Source: Lelliottia sp. WAP21 (lineage in GTDB: Bacteria; Pseudomonadota; Gammaproteobacteria; Enterobacterales; Enterobacteriaceae). From it: a stretch of DNA of 64,000 nucleotides. Shown piece after piece: positions 41,781-53,341 of this stretch. Under the pieces are notes generated by a model. The model saw nothing but the letters and a program-made list of their open reading frames with translations, was not told the DNA's origin and did no database searches. The translations under genes and the position numbers were made by a program. Position 1 is the stretch's first letter; every line of letters begins with the position of its first letter. Where the stretch lies: positions 1 through 64,000 of the forward strand of contig NZ_JAIWPG020000011.1 of the NCBI RefSeq assembly GCF_020532665.2. Reading direction: 5' to 3'.

Positions 41781-43268
41781 ATGCAATACATCAAGATCCA
41801 TTCGCTGGATAACGTTGCGGCAGCGCTGGCGGATCTGGCCGAAGGCACCGAAGTGACTTTCGACACGCAGTCCGTCACCTTACGCCAGCCGGTTGGCCGC
41901 GGGCATAAGTTTGCGTTAACCCCTATTGCGAAAGGGGAAAACGTCGTGAAATACGGGTTGCCCATTGGTCATGCGCTGGCGGATATCGCGCCGGGTGAAT
42001 ATATTCATTCCCACAATACCCGCACCAATCTCAGCGATCTGGACGAGTACAGCTATCAACCTGATTTCCAGGCCGAAGAAGGGCAGGCAGAGGATCGCGA
42101 CGTCCAGATCTACCGTCGCGCAACGGGGGAGGTGGGGATCCGCAACGAACTGTGGATCCTGCCTACCGTGGGCTGCGTGAATGGGATCGCACGTCAGATT
42201 CAGAATCGTTTTCTGAAAGAGACGAACAATGCAGAAGGAACCGATGGCGTGTTCCTTTTCAGCCACACCTATGGCTGCTCGCAGTTAGGCGATGATCATA
42301 TTAACACCCGCACCATGTTGCAAAACATGGTGCGCCACCCCAACGCAGGTGCGGTGCTGGTCATTGGCCTTGGATGTGAAAACAACCAGGTGGATGCCTT
42401 CCGCGAAACGCTGGGTGATTTTGATCCCGAGCGCGTGCACTTTATGGTGTGCCAGCACCAGGATGACGAAGTGGAAGCGGGCCTGGAGCAGCTTCACCAG
42501 CTGTATGACGTGATGCGTCATGACCAGCGCGAACCCGGCAAGCTGAGTGAGCTGAAATTTGGTCTTGAGTGTGGCGGGTCAGATGGCCTTTCCGGTATCA
42601 CGGCTAATCCGATGCTGGGCCGATTCTCAGATTATATGATCGCCAATGGCGGCACGACCGTGCTGACAGAAGTGCCCGAAATGTTCGGTGCAGAACGTAT
42701 TCTGATGAGCCACTGCCGCGACGAAGAGACGTTTGAAAAAACCGTCACCATGGTGAACGACTTCAAACAGTATTTCATCGCCCATAACCAGCCGATTTAT
42801 GAGAACCCATCGCCGGGCAACAAAGCGGGCGGGATCACAACACTGGAAGAGAAGTCCCTTGGCTGTACCCAGAAAGCGGGTGCCAGCCAGGTGGTGGATG
42901 TACTGCGCTATGGCGAGCGTCTGAAAACACCGGGCCTGAATTTACTGAGTGCACCGGGTAACGACGCCGTCGCGACCAGCGCCCTGGCGGGCGCCGGGTG
43001 TCATATGGTGCTGTTCAGCACCGGTCGCGGTACGCCGTATGGCGGTTTTGTCCCCACGGTGAAGATTGCCACCAACAGCGAACTGGCGGCGAAGAAAAAG
43101 CACTGGATTGATTTCGATGCCGGACAGTTGATCCACGGTAAAGCGATGCCGCAACTGTTGAATGAATTCGTGGATACCATCGTTGAGTTTGCTAACGGTA
43201 AGCAGACCTGTAACGAGAAGAACGACTTCCGCGAGCTGGCCATCTTTAAGAGTGGTGTGACCCTGTAG
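41781..43268 (+). CDS. uxaA: UxaA, altronate dehydratase
   Basis: A 495-residue enzyme, the E. coli length. The N-terminal SAF domain (about residues 1-90) and the catalytic dehydratase region with FSHTYGCSQLG, GLECGGSDGLSGITANP and NPSPGNKAGG are visible. It makes 2-keto-3-deoxygluconate from D-altronate and needs iron or manganese in the family. It is a paralogue of GarD earlier in the window. Confidence 0.96.
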   Translation: MQYIKIHSLDNVAAALADLAEGTEVTFDTQSVTLRQPVGRGHKFALTPIAKGENVVKYGLPIGHALADIAPGEYIHSHNTRTNLSDLDEYSYQPDFQAEEGQAEDRDVQIYRRATGEVGIRNELWILPTVGCVNGIARQIQNRFLKETNNAEGTDGVFLFSHTYGCSQLGDDHINTRTMLQNMVRHPNAGAVLVIGLGCENNQVDAFRETLGDFDPERVHFMVCQHQDDEVEAGLEQLHQLYDVMRHDQREPGKLSELKFGLECGGSDGLSGITANPMLGRFSDYMIANGGTTVLTEVPEMFGAERILMSHCRDEETFEKTVTMVNDFKQYFIAHNQPIYENPSPGNKAGGITTLEEKSLGCTQKAGASQVVDVLRYGERLKTPGLNLLSAPGNDAVATSALAGAGCHMVLFSTGRGTPYGGFVPTVKIATNSELAAKKKHWIDFDAGQLIHGKAMPQLLNEFVDTIVEFANGKQTCNEKNDFRELAIFKSGVTL

Positions 43269-43302
43269 TCAGTGCTCTCCTGCGGGAAAGGGCGTTAATA
43301 TT

Positions 43303-43330
43303 AAAAACGGCAACCTAAGGTTGCCGTTTT
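43303..43330 (+). terminator. Terminator of uxaCA
   Basis: AAAAACGGCAACC-TA-AGGTTGCCGTTTT followed by GCTTTTGCTTTT lies 35 bases after the uxaA stop. It is nearly symmetrical and may also act on sstT transcripts from the other side. Confidence 0.92.
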
Positions 43331-43363
43331 GCTTTTGCTTTTACCTTTGCCCTCGGGCATTTT

Positions 43364-44605
43364 TTAACTGCGCAGAGCGTTCTTCGCTAAACGCGCGTCT
43401 TCTGCCTGGCAGGCGGCGGCGGTGAACAGCACGTCGGTTGAGGAGTTCAACGCGGTTTCGCAGGAGTCCTGCAATACGCCGATAATAAAGCCGACGGCCA
43501 CAACCTGCATGGCGATCTCATTCGGGATGCCGAACATATTACATGCCAGCGGAATCAGCAGCAGCGAGCCTCCCGCTACACCCGAGGCGCCGCAGGCGCA
43601 CAGCGATGCCACTACGCTCAGCAACAGGGCCGTTGGCAGGTCAACCGGGATACCCAGCGTATGAACCGCCGCCAGCGTCAGCACCGTAATGGTGATGGCC
43701 GCGCCAGCCATGTTGACGGTTGCGCCCAGCGGAATGGAGACCGAGTAGGTGTCACGATCCAGATTCAGCTTTTCGGCCAGCGCCATATTCACCGGAATAT
43801 TCGCCGCTGAGCTGCGGGTAAAGAATGCATACACACCGCTCTCGCGCAGGCAGGTGAGAACCAGCGGATACGGGTTGCGACGGATCTGCCAGAAGACCAG
43901 CAGCGGGTTAATCACCAGCGCCACCAGCAGCATACAACCAATCAGCACGATCAGCAGTTGGGCGTAGCCCCAAAGCGTCTCGAAACCCGTGGTTGCCAGG
44001 GTAGAGGAGACCAGGCCGAAGATACCGATTGGCGCAAAGCGAATCACGATTTTCACCATAAAGGTCACGGCGTTTGAGACATCGTTGACCAGGTTTTTCG
44101 TTGTTTCATTACCGTGACGCAGCGCAAAGCCCAGGCCAACCGCCCAAACCAGAATGCCGATATAGTTCGCGTTAAGCAGCGCATCAATAGGGTTTGAAAC
44201 CATGCTCATCAGCAGGCCACGTAACACTTCCACAATACCGGATGGCGGCGTGATATCGCCCGCCGCGCTGGTCAGATGCAGCGTGGAGGGGAACAGGAAA
44301 CTGAACACCACCGCGGTCAGCGCGGCAGAAAATGTTCCCAGCAGGTAAAGGAACAGAATAGGGCGGATGTTGGTTTTCTGGCCGTGCTGATGGTTCGCAA
44401 TCGACGCCATCACCAGCATTAACACCAGGATCGGCGCGACGGCTTTCAGCGCGCCCACGAACAACGTGCCCAGAAGACCCGTGGCGATCGCAGCGGGTTT
44501 TGACACCAGCGCCAGCAAGATACCCAGTACCAGCCCTACCAGGATTTGTTTAACAAGACTGCCCTGCGCCAGGCGCGCAAGAAGACCATTGGAGTGTGTG
44601 CTCAT
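43364..44605 (-). CDS. sstT: SstT, sodium:serine/threonine symporter
   Basis: A 413-residue dicarboxylate/amino acid:cation symporter family member (E. coli 414). Several membrane segments are clear, with the family stretch [20 protein letters not shown] near residue 290 and a serine-rich hairpin [14 protein letters not shown]. It imports serine and threonine with sodium. It is a single gene between uxaA and alx. Confidence 0.94.
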   Translation of the reverse strand: MSTHSNGLLARLAQGSLVKQILVGLVLGILLALVSKPAAIATGLLGTLFVGALKAVAPILVLMLVMASIANHQHGQKTNIRPILFLYLLGTFSAALTAVVFSFLFPSTLHLTSAAGDITPPSGIVEVLRGLLMSMVSNPIDALLNANYIGILVWAVGLGFALRHGNETTKNLVNDVSNAVTFMVKIVIRFAPIGIFGLVSSTLATTGFETLWGYAQLLIVLIGCMLLVALVINPLLVFWQIRRNPYPLVLTCLRESGVYAFFTRSSAANIPVNMALAEKLNLDRDTYSVSIPLGATVNMAGAAITITVLTLAAVHTLGIPVDLPTALLLSVVASLCACGASGVAGGSLLLIPLACNMFGIPNEIAMQVVAVGFIIGVLQDSCETALNSSTDVLFTAAACQAEDARLAKNALRS

Positions 44606-44817
44606 ACAAAATTCCTAAGTGAAATTGCGTTCCATCCTGGATGTGCTCTAAGTCACATTTATGTCCGGATGTAAGTAGATGTTTGCCTGGATGAGTATAG
44701 GGAAAGCGCATGCGGAGGGAAGCGTAAAATGCTGGATTTTACGTGTTGCGTCATAATTTTTAACTAATTCGTTACAATAATGCGGGGTGGCGCCATACGC
44801 CCCCCGCAGAAGGTTCA

Positions 44818-44843
44818 GCCCGGCGTCGTCTGCGCCGCCGGGC
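44818..44843 (-). terminator. Hairpin after alx
   Basis: GCCCGGCG-N10-CGCCGGGC lies 7 bases after the alx stop. A second stem, TGCGGGG...CCCCGCA, follows at 44781-44808. Neither has a strong T-run, so REP-like elements are also possible. Confidence 0.5.
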
Positions 44844-44850
44844 GAACGGG

Positions 44851-45819
44851 TTATTCCACGTGTTGCTTCTTATCGTGCTGGCGGTTGACCCAGGTATTGA
44901 TCAGCAGTGTCACGATCAGAATCCCGAATACCACGCCGAGCGAAATCGCGATCGGAATGTGGTAGAAGTCGACAATCAGCATCTTGATACCAATAAACAC
45001 CAGAATCACCGACAGGCCGTATTTCAGCATGGAGAAGCGTTCCGCCGCTCCTGCCAGCAGGAAGTACATCGCACGCAGGCCCAGGATAGCGAACAGGTTA
45101 GAGGTCAGGACGATGAACGGGTCGGTGGTCACCGCGAAGATAGCCGGAATGCTGTCTACCGCAAAAATGACGTCGCTCAGCTCTACCAGAATCAGCACCA
45201 GCAGCAGCGGGGTGGCGAACAGCAGGCCGTTCTTGCGCACGAAGAAGTGTTCAGTTTCGATTTTATCGGTCATACGCAGATGACCTCGGATCCACTTCAC
45301 CAGCGGACGATCGCCAATGGCGGAGCCATCCTCTTTTGCCAGCGCCATTTTGACACCGGTGAACAGCAGGAACGCGCCAAAGACATACAGCAGCCATTCG
45401 AACTGGGTAATCAGCCAGCTGCCGGCGAAAATCATGATGGTACGCAGGATAATCGCGCCCAGCACGCCGTATACCAGCACGCGACGCTGGAGGGCAGCAG
45501 GAACCGCAAAATAGCTGAACAGCATAAGCCAGACGAAGACGTTATCCACCGCCAGCGCTTTTTCAATGAGATAACCGGTCAGGAAGGCGAGTGCCTGAGG
45601 ATCGGCGACCGCGCGGCCCTCGGTTGACGCAAGATACCACCAGAAGGCAGCACAGAAGAGCAGCGAAAGAGAGACCCACACCAGCGACCAGACGGCAGCT
45701 TGCTTGATGGACATGCCATGTTCACCGCGACGGCCCTGCAAAAAGAGGTCGATCGCCAGCATGATTAGCACGACAACCGCGAATCCGCCCCACAGCATAG
45801 GAGTGCCGACAGAATGCAT
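44851..45819 (-). CDS. alx: Alx, TerC-family inner-membrane protein (manganese export)
   Basis: A TerC-family protein of 322 residues from the ATG at 45819 ([12 protein letters not shown]), following AAGGAAAATTAT and close to the E. coli form (321). A longer frame would run back through the leader RNA and is rejected. Conserved membrane acidic motifs include DNVFVWLM and [15 protein letters not shown]. coli Alx is induced at high pH and by manganese through its leader RNA, and exports manganese. Confidence 0.94.
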   Translation of the reverse strand: MHSVGTPMLWGGFAVVVLIMLAIDLFLQGRRGEHGMSIKQAAVWSLVWVSLSLLFCAAFWWYLASTEGRAVADPQALAFLTGYLIEKALAVDNVFVWLMLFSYFAVPAALQRRVLVYGVLGAIILRTIMIFAGSWLITQFEWLLYVFGAFLLFTGVKMALAKEDGSAIGDRPLVKWIRGHLRMTDKIETEHFFVRKNGLLFATPLLLVLILVELSDVIFAVDSIPAIFAVTTDPFIVLTSNLFAILGLRAMYFLLAGAAERFSMLKYGLSVILVFIGIKMLIVDFYHIPIAISLGVVFGILIVTLLINTWVNRQHDKKQHVE

Positions 45820-45836
45820 ATAATTTTCCTTACACA

Positions 45837-45885
45837 TAAAAAAACAAAAACGGCCATGGTCAGAAGACGATAGCCGTTGCGTTTT
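45837..45885 (-). terminator. Terminator-like hairpin in the alx leader
   Basis: On the minus strand an AACGGCTAT stem pairs with ATGGCCGTT and is followed by TTTGTTTTTTT, between the aptamer and the alx ribosome-binding site. This fits the regulated terminator of the leader RNA. Confidence 0.75.
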
Positions 45886-45892
45886 ATATGCA

Positions 45893-46029
45893 GGGACCTC
45901 GCCTTCCGGCAAGGTCTCACTTACAACCCATAAAGCACGCTTAGCTGCTTTACGCGTTGCCCGGCGACCGGATGCGATATTGCACGCATCGTAATGACGA
46001 CCCACCGGCAATGAAGTTACTCCCCTTTG
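45893..46029 (-). ncRNA. yybP-ykoY family manganese riboswitch (PRE/SraF leader of alx)
   Basis: On the minus strand the leader carries the hallmark AAGGGGAGTAAC at its 5' side and TGAGACCTTGCCGGAAGGCGAGGTC at its 3' side, with GTCGCCGGGCAAC between. This is the yybP-ykoY motif known upstream of alx in E. coli, where it responds to manganese and alkaline pH. Boundaries are approximate. Confidence 0.88.
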
Positions 46030-46093
46030 CAGGTAACAAAATATGTCAGGCCAGCTATTTCGTCAATGCCCTGACCGATTTCATTACACAGCT

Positions 46094-47092
46094 TTACGCG
46101 GTCATTTCCGCGTTCACGCCATCTGCCGGGAATACCACGCCCGTTTGCCGACGGATTTCCGTCTGCAGCTTCGCCGTGGTACGACTTACTGCAAGCCCCG
46201 GGTGGTTCACTTCGTTATTTTCAACCAGGCGCGCGAAGACCTCTGCCTCATAGAGCATAGTGTTAATATGCTGAGGCTGCGTCAGCTCCTGCGGTTTCCC
46301 CCCGCGCGGTACAAAGCTGACTTTTTGGCACTCGGAGATTTTCTCAATCACCAGCGAGCCAGCTTCGCCCTGAATTTCGCTCGGTAGTACGGAATCACTC
46401 ACCTTAGAATGCTGCAGCGTCACGCTGAAATCGCCGTAATCAAGCACAACCAGGCCGTGCGCATCCACGCCGCTCTCCAGCAGGCTGGCCTGTGCCGTCA
46501 CGCCGTGCGGCTCACCCCACAGCGCCACGGCAGAGGCGAGACAGTAAAAGCCGATGTCCATAATCGAGCCGTTAGAGAAGGCCGGATTAAAGGTATTCGG
46601 GTTTTCGCCGTCCAGATAACGCTGGTAGCGCGAGGAATACTGGCAGTAGTTAATAAAGGCTTTGCGTACTTTGCCAATTTTCGGCAAAGACTGCTGTAAC
46701 AGCAGGAAATTGGGCAGGCTGGCGGTTTTAAACGCTTCGAAAAGCACCACCTGATTTTCCCGCGCCAGCGCAATGGCGGCTTCCACTTCCTGAATATTCG
46801 AGGCCAGCGGTTTTTCGCAGATTACATGTTTTTTATGCGCAACGAACAACAGCGTTTGCGGGGCGTGCAGCGAGTTCGGGCTGGCAATATAGACAGCGTC
46901 GATTGCGTCGCTTTGTGCCATCTCGTCAAGCGAGGTAAACAGATGCTCGACGGGATAATCACTGGCAAAGGTCTGCGCCTGTTCAAGGCTGCGTGAATAG
47001 ACGGCGGTGAGTTTGAATTTGCCGGTTTCATGGGCGGCGTCGACGAACTGGCGGGTGATCCAGTTCGTCCCAATGACTGCGAAACGTATCAT
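46094..47092 (-). CDS. ygjR: YgjR, Gfo/Idh/MocA-family oxidoreductase
   Basis: A 332-residue oxidoreductase (E. coli 334). The N-terminal Rossmann fold begins IRFAVIGTNWITRQF, and CEKPLA near residues 90-96 holds the catalytic Lys of this family. The substrate is unknown; related enzymes act on sugars or dihydrodiols. Its stop lies 65 bases before the alx riboswitch on the same strand. Confidence 0.92.
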   Translation of the reverse strand: MIRFAVIGTNWITRQFVDAAHETGKFKLTAVYSRSLEQAQTFASDYPVEHLFTSLDEMAQSDAIDAVYIASPNSLHAPQTLLFVAHKKHVICEKPLASNIQEVEAAIALARENQVVLFEAFKTASLPNFLLLQQSLPKIGKVRKAFINYCQYSSRYQRYLDGENPNTFNPAFSNGSIMDIGFYCLASAVALWGEPHGVTAQASLLESGVDAHGLVVLDYGDFSVTLQHSKVSDSVLPSEIQGEAGSLVIEKISECQKVSFVPRGGKPQELTQPQHINTMLYEAEVFARLVENNEVNHPGLAVSRTTAKLQTEIRRQTGVVFPADGVNAEMTA

Positions 47093-47162
47093 AAACGTTT
47101 ACGTACTCCGTAACGGGGAACCTTTTGTCACTGTAGCACGTGATTATTGCAAAACCAGTGCG

Positions 47163-47669
47163 CTACTGCGCATTACTCTTTAACGATAAATGCGTCAGCC
47201 ATAAACGGGTGTCAAATTCCAGCTGGTGATACTGCGGCTCCATATGGCAGCACAGTGAATAGAACGCTTTGTCATGCTCCTTTTCCTTCAGGTGCGCCAG
47301 TTCATGAACCACGATCATGCGCAAAAAGGCCTCCGGCGCGTTGCGGAAAACGGTCGCCACGCGGATCTCCGCTTTCGCTTTTAGCTTGCCTCCCTGCACG
47401 CGTGAGATGGCGGTATGCAGACCCAGGGCGTTTTTCAGCACGTGGATCTTATTGTCATACATCACCTTATTGATCGGCGGTGCGCTGCGCAGATAACGAT
47501 TTTTCATCTCCTGCGTGTACTGCCAGAGGGCTTTATCCGTTGCGAAATCGTGCGTGCCCGGATAACGCTTTTCCAGCACTGCGCCCAGCTTTTGCTCGGC
47601 AATTAAGCTGCGAACCTGGGAAAGTAAGTTCTCCGGGTAGCCCTGGAGATAAGTAAGTTGGTTCATCAA
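47163..47669 (-). CDS. ygjP: YgjP, M48/WLM-type metal-dependent hydrolase
   Basis: A 168-residue protein (E. coli 167) of the DUF45/YgjP-like metallopeptidase family. The zinc motif HELAHLKEKEHDKAF lies near residues 119-133, with two His and a Glu visible. The physiological substrate is unknown. It is divergent from rlmG across 81 bases. Confidence 0.92.
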   Translation of the reverse strand: MMNQLTYLQGYPENLLSQVRSLIAEQKLGAVLEKRYPGTHDFATDKALWQYTQEMKNRYLRSAPPINKVMYDNKIHVLKNALGLHTAISRVQGGKLKAKAEIRVATVFRNAPEAFLRMIVVHELAHLKEKEHDKAFYSLCCHMEPQYHQLEFDTRLWLTHLSLKSNAQ

Positions 47670-47750
47670 AGCCCCAAATGATCAATAAAACGGGTATACT
47701 CACGCACCCTTTTCAGGGATAACGCCAAATTTTACCACTCAGGAGGGCCG

Positions 47751-48887
47751 ATGAGCCACTTAGACAACGGTTTCCGTTCACTCAACCTTAAACGTTTCCC
47801 GGAGACGGACGACGTTAACCCACTGCAGGCGTGGGAAGCGGCGGATGAATATTTGCTGCAACAGTTGGATGACACAGAAATTAGCGGCCCGGTTCTGATC
47901 CTGAATGATAGTTTCGGTGCGCTGGCCTGTGCGCTGGCGGAACACACACCTTACAGCATCGGGGATTCGTATCTCAGTGAGCTGGCGACGCGTGAGAACC
48001 TGCGTCACAACGATATCGCCGAATCCAGCGTTAAGTTCCTCGACAGCACCGCCGACTATCCCCAGGCGCCGGGTGTCGTGTTGATAAAAATCCCGAAGAC
48101 ACTTGCACTGCTGGAACAGCAACTGCGCGCACTGCGTTTGGTTGTCACGCCTGAAACCCGCATCATTGCCGGCGCGAAAGCGCGTGATATTCACAATTCC
48201 ACGCTGGAGTTGTTCGAGAAAGTGCTGGGGACAACCACGACGACGCTGGCCTGGAAAAAGGCGCGTCTGATTAACTGTACCTTTACGCAACCCGCGCTTG
48301 CAGAGGCATCTCAGACGTTAAGCTGGAAACTGGAAGGGACCGACTGGACGATTCATAACCATGCGAACGTCTTCTCTCGTACCGGCCTGGATATTGGCGC
48401 ACGTTTCTTCATAGAACATCTGCCGCAAAATCTGGAAGGCGAAATCGTCGATCTGGGTTGCGGTAACGGCGTGATTGGCCTGACCCTGCTGGAGAAAAAC
48501 CCGGAAGCCAGCGTCATCTTTGCCGATGAGTCGCCGATGGCCGTTGCCTCCAGCCGCCTGAACGTTGAAACCAATATGCCTGAGGCGCTGGACCGCTGCG
48601 AGTTTATGATCAATAACGCGCTGTCGGGCGTTGAGCCGTTTCGTTTCAATGCTGTGCTCTGTAACCCACCGTTCCATCAGCAACACGCCCTGACGGATAA
48701 CGTTGCCTGGGAGATGTTCCACCACGCCCGCCGCTGCCTGAAAATCAACGGCGAGCTGTATATCGTGGCGAACCGTCATCTGGATTACTTCCACAAGCTG
48801 AAAAAGATCTTCGGGAATTGCACCACCGTTGCGACGAACAACAAGTTCGTGGTGCTTAAAGCGGTGAAGCTGGGACGCCGTCGCTAA
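47751..48887 (+). CDS. rlmG: RlmG, 23S rRNA m2G1835 methyltransferase
   Basis: A 378-residue enzyme, the E. coli length. SAM motif I is [11 protein letters not shown] near residues 234-244, and the catalytic motif is CNPPFHQ near 304-310, typical of N2-guanine rRNA methyltransferases. The N-terminal half is the RlmG/RsmC-like degenerate methyltransferase domain. It methylates G1835 of 23S rRNA. It is convergent with fadH across a REP element. Confidence 0.95.
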   Translation: MSHLDNGFRSLNLKRFPETDDVNPLQAWEAADEYLLQQLDDTEISGPVLILNDSFGALACALAEHTPYSIGDSYLSELATRENLRHNDIAESSVKFLDSTADYPQAPGVVLIKIPKTLALLEQQLRALRLVVTPETRIIAGAKARDIHNSTLELFEKVLGTTTTTLAWKKARLINCTFTQPALAEASQTLSWKLEGTDWTIHNHANVFSRTGLDIGARFFIEHLPQNLEGEIVDLGCGNGVIGLTLLEKNPEASVIFADESPMAVASSRLNVETNMPEALDRCEFMINNALSGVEPFRFNAVLCNPPFHQQHALTDNVAWEMFHHARRCLKINGELYIVANRHLDYFHKLKKIFGNCTTVATNNKFVVLKAVKLGRRR

Positions 48888-48896
48888 GCGTGCTAT

Positions 48897-48966
48897 GCCT
48901 GGCGGCGCTGCGTTTGCACAGGCCTGCGGTTTTACAGGCCCGGTAAGCGCAGCGCCACCGGGCAGA
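48897..48966. repeat. REP/BIME-like element between rlmG and fadH
   Basis: Two oppositely oriented units, TGCCTGGCGGCGCTGCG and CGCAGCGCCACCGGGCA, flank ACAGGCCTGCGGTTTTACAGGCCCGG. This is a characteristic enterobacterial BIME between converging genes. Confidence 0.8.
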
Positions 48967-48970
48967 AAAT

Positions 48971-51036
<2,066 letters not shown>

Positions 51037-51221
51037 ACTAATTTAGCCAGTCGCGGGCAAAAGGGAAAAGGGGAGTGCAGTGATTGTGATGGGATTCAAA
51101 GATCTTATCCGGATTCTGTTCAGTGAAGAGTGTGAGGCAAGCTCCGTTTTTTTGCAGAAAGCTATTTTATTCTCACCTTGAATAACGCTAACTCGTTGAT
51201 TATTAACAGGGTGAATATGAA

Positions 51222-52067
51222 ATGATGAATGGTTTAGCCTCATCAATGTATCTTCCCGCCACGCTCTTTGAAACGGTCACGGGCTTCAATGCCCGTTATG
51301 CGGACGATATGAAATGTGGCGACATGGGGGATCGTGAATTGCTGTCGCTTGGCCTCAAGGATGTTTCAGCAAAAGTCGACCCTTACCGGCTCGTGCGCTA
51401 TGACTTCCCTCTTGGATTTCCTCTCGATGGCTTTTTAGGATCGCCTCCGCGCGGAACAAAAATTTCGCATCAGGAATGCGTTAATATTTTATTTACCGAA
51501 ATGAAAGAGCTATCGACAATGTTTTCATTCACGGGCGAATATAAAATGTTGATCCGAGAGCTGATTGATCATTTTAGATATGGAAACGGGAGTAATTTTT
51601 ATAGCTTAAGGTTGAATGCCGCTTTTCAAAACAGGATTGAAAGGATGAGTCATGAAGGTCCGGCTTTTAAAATAAAAGAATTCATTCATGATTATTTTCT
51701 TTACAATAAACATGAGCTAAATATAAGTTCACTTATACAAGATTTAAAAGTGATTTTATATACCGCAACCTTGGATAAATTTAATTCTAAAACAGATCGA
51801 ATCAATGGACTTGGTATATCAATTCATGATATTTCTGCACAAAATATAACCCTTCTCGATCTTCAGAAATACGCCATGGGATGGGATGCCACGTTAATAT
51901 ATAAAGCTCAGGATCATTTTGGACTGGACATTATAGATATAAAAAAAGATATATACAGAAATTTTCGTTTCTTCCGTATCTGGTTCTTTTTACAGAGGCA
52001 CAGAGATTACGCTTTTAAACCCTTCTTTACTGATTTCCACGCTGTAGTGAGAATAGGTGAATATTAA
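51222..52067 (+). CDS. DUF3289 (YPO3983-like) protein
   Basis: A 281-residue protein that I recognise as DUF3289 from LFETVTGFNARYADDMKCGDM near the N-terminus, the middle HQECVNILFTEMKEL stretch and the C-terminal GWDATLIYKAQDHFGL and FRFFRIWFFLQRH. The function of the family is unknown. No signal peptide or membrane segment is obvious. The gene is AT-rich compared with its neighbours, suggesting transfer. A ribosome-binding site CAGGGTGAATATGA precedes it. Its stop overlaps the start of the next gene (TAATG). A second ATG at 51225 is an alternative start. Confidence 0.8.
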   Translation: MMNGLASSMYLPATLFETVTGFNARYADDMKCGDMGDRELLSLGLKDVSAKVDPYRLVRYDFPLGFPLDGFLGSPPRGTKISHQECVNILFTEMKELSTMFSFTGEYKMLIRELIDHFRYGNGSNFYSLRLNAAFQNRIERMSHEGPAFKIKEFIHDYFLYNKHELNISSLIQDLKVILYTATLDKFNSKTDRINGLGISIHDISAQNITLLDLQKYAMGWDATLIYKAQDHFGLDIIDIKKDIYRNFRFFRIWFFLQRHRDYAFKPFFTDFHAVVRIGEY

Positions 52068-52531
52068 TGAATAATAAAATGCCAAAAATGCTTCTGTTGC
52101 TGTTTTTATCAGGAGGTTTTTATAACCTTTGGACACTGCGCCCTGTCAATATAGCATATGTCTATTCTGATGCTGGCTCAACCCTGTCTATCGTTGTAGA
52201 CCATTTACCCTGGACAGACAAAGAAAAAATAGACTGGTATATATCTCGTCGAGAAGAGTTAGCGCGTAACTATCCTTTATACAATGATTCTATACATTCT
52301 ATCAATATCCTGGATATCGGTGAGGGATTTACAAATTATAATGAAATGCCAGACGAAGATCTTTTGTGTTTTCCGACTATTCAAACCGACCGCAGTTGCA
52401 TCCTGAGGGAGCATTTATTGATTGTAAATGAATACCCGGATCGCAAAGCTGTTTTTTATATCGTATCTAATCAAACGACATATCAACTCGTCGCAGGGGA
52501 TAAAATTGAACGCGTCCAAAGACCAGATTAA
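52067..52531 (+). CDS. DUF943-family membrane protein, copy 1
   Basis: A 154-residue protein with one N-terminal membrane segment (PKMLLLLFLSGGFYNLWTL), then LRPVNIAYVY, a VVDHLPWTDKEKIDWY stretch and a C-terminal domain with two Cys. This matches my memory of the enterobacterial DUF943 family, of unknown function. It starts on the last base of the DUF3289 gene, so translation is probably coupled. Its final ten codons (KIERVQRPD) lie in sequence that, in another frame, is homologous to DUF3289. Confidence 0.78.
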   Translation: MNNKMPKMLLLLFLSGGFYNLWTLRPVNIAYVYSDAGSTLSIVVDHLPWTDKEKIDWYISRREELARNYPLYNDSIHSINILDIGEGFTNYNEMPDEDLLCFPTIQTDRSCILREHLLIVNEYPDRKAVFYIVSNQTTYQLVAGDKIERVQRPD

Positions 52532-52789
52532 AGGCACGAGTGTCAGTCACGATGTTGCTGCACAAAATATAACGTTTTTTAACTTCAGGAATACGCCATG
52601 GGATGGGATACTACGTTAATATATAAAGTTCAGGATCATTTTGGACTGGATATTATAGATATAAAAAAAGATATATACATAAACTTTCGTTTCTTCCGAG
52701 TATGGTTTTTCTTGCAACGGTACAAAAACTTTTCCTTCAAACCATTTTTTACGAATTTTCAAGCTGTCTTACGCACTGGTGAATATTAA
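52500..52789 (+). pseudogene. Frameshifted 3' remnant of a second DUF3289 gene
   Basis: In one frame, from about 52500, the sequence reads KLNASKDQIKGTSVSHDVAAQNIT, and after a one-base deletion near 52575-52590 another frame reads MGWDTTLIYKVQDHFGL...FRFFRVWFFLQRY...VLRTGEY. Both match the C-terminal third of the intact DUF3289 gene, with long stretches almost base-identical (for example around 52590-52690 and 51870-51970). The first two-thirds are missing. It ends TAATG onto the second DUF943 gene, as in the first pair. It is a broken gene, though the 63-codon tail from 52598 could still be translated. Confidence 0.85.
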
Positions 52790-53316
52790 TGGCTTTCCTT
52801 ATATTTATGAGAAAATCACTGGCAGCACTGTTTATCATTGCTGCGTTATATAACATGTGGTCTTTGCGACGGATTAACGTTTTAATGGTCGATCATATTT
52901 TAGCAGGTGATTATGTTATTGCTGTTGATCATCTCCCCTTAACAGACAGAGATAAAATAAATTGGTTTAATGATAATAAAAAAGTGCTGCAAGAACAGTT
53001 TAACATATCAATAAGTGATTTTAATAATATTGTCATCATGGAGGCTGTAGAGGGTGTCAGAAATATTAATAACCATTGGGATGATAATTATTATTGTTTC
53101 ACTCAAACGCAAAGTGAATTTCGGTGCGTTGATAAGGACCTGCAGGTAAATATATATCGTTCTGAGGATAATACTTTGACATTCTATATACATAGTTATG
53201 GCGGTATTTATGTGCAGGCGCTGGATGGCAGTATTATTAAAACTAATTATGAAAATTATTTTTTGGATTTGGATGACAGAATAGGAAAAAATCTTGACCG
53301 ATGGCTGCTTCGTTAA
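52789..53316 (+). CDS. DUF943-family membrane protein, copy 2
   Basis: A 175-residue protein, paralogous to the gene at 52067: an N-terminal membrane segment (LAALFIIAALYNMWSL), LRRINVLMV, AVDHLPLTDRDKINWF and a C-terminal domain with paired Cys (YYCF, RCVDKD). Sequence identity to copy 1 is only moderate, so the pair is not a recent duplication. It has a C-terminal extension (LDLDDRIGKNLDRWLLR) not seen in copy 1. It may start at 52789 or at the ATG at 52807. Function is unknown. Confidence 0.78.
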   Translation: MAFLIFMRKSLAALFIIAALYNMWSLRRINVLMVDHILAGDYVIAVDHLPLTDRDKINWFNDNKKVLQEQFNISISDFNNIVIMEAVEGVRNINNHWDDNYYCFTQTQSEFRCVDKDLQVNIYRSEDNTLTFYIHSYGGIYVQALDGSIIKTNYENYFLDLDDRIGKNLDRWLLR

Positions 53317-53341
53317 ACATTTTCTCTTTTCTTTCACGTGT

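Noticed and set aside
44851..46011. Longer Alx starting at 46011
   Set aside because: The extra 64 codons would be translated from the riboswitch and terminator sequence and do not resemble Alx N-termini.
52428..52619. 63-codon frame across the DUF943/DUF3289 junction
   Set aside because: It is the out-of-frame continuation of the DUF3289 remnant and stops at the frameshift; described as part of the pseudogene instead.
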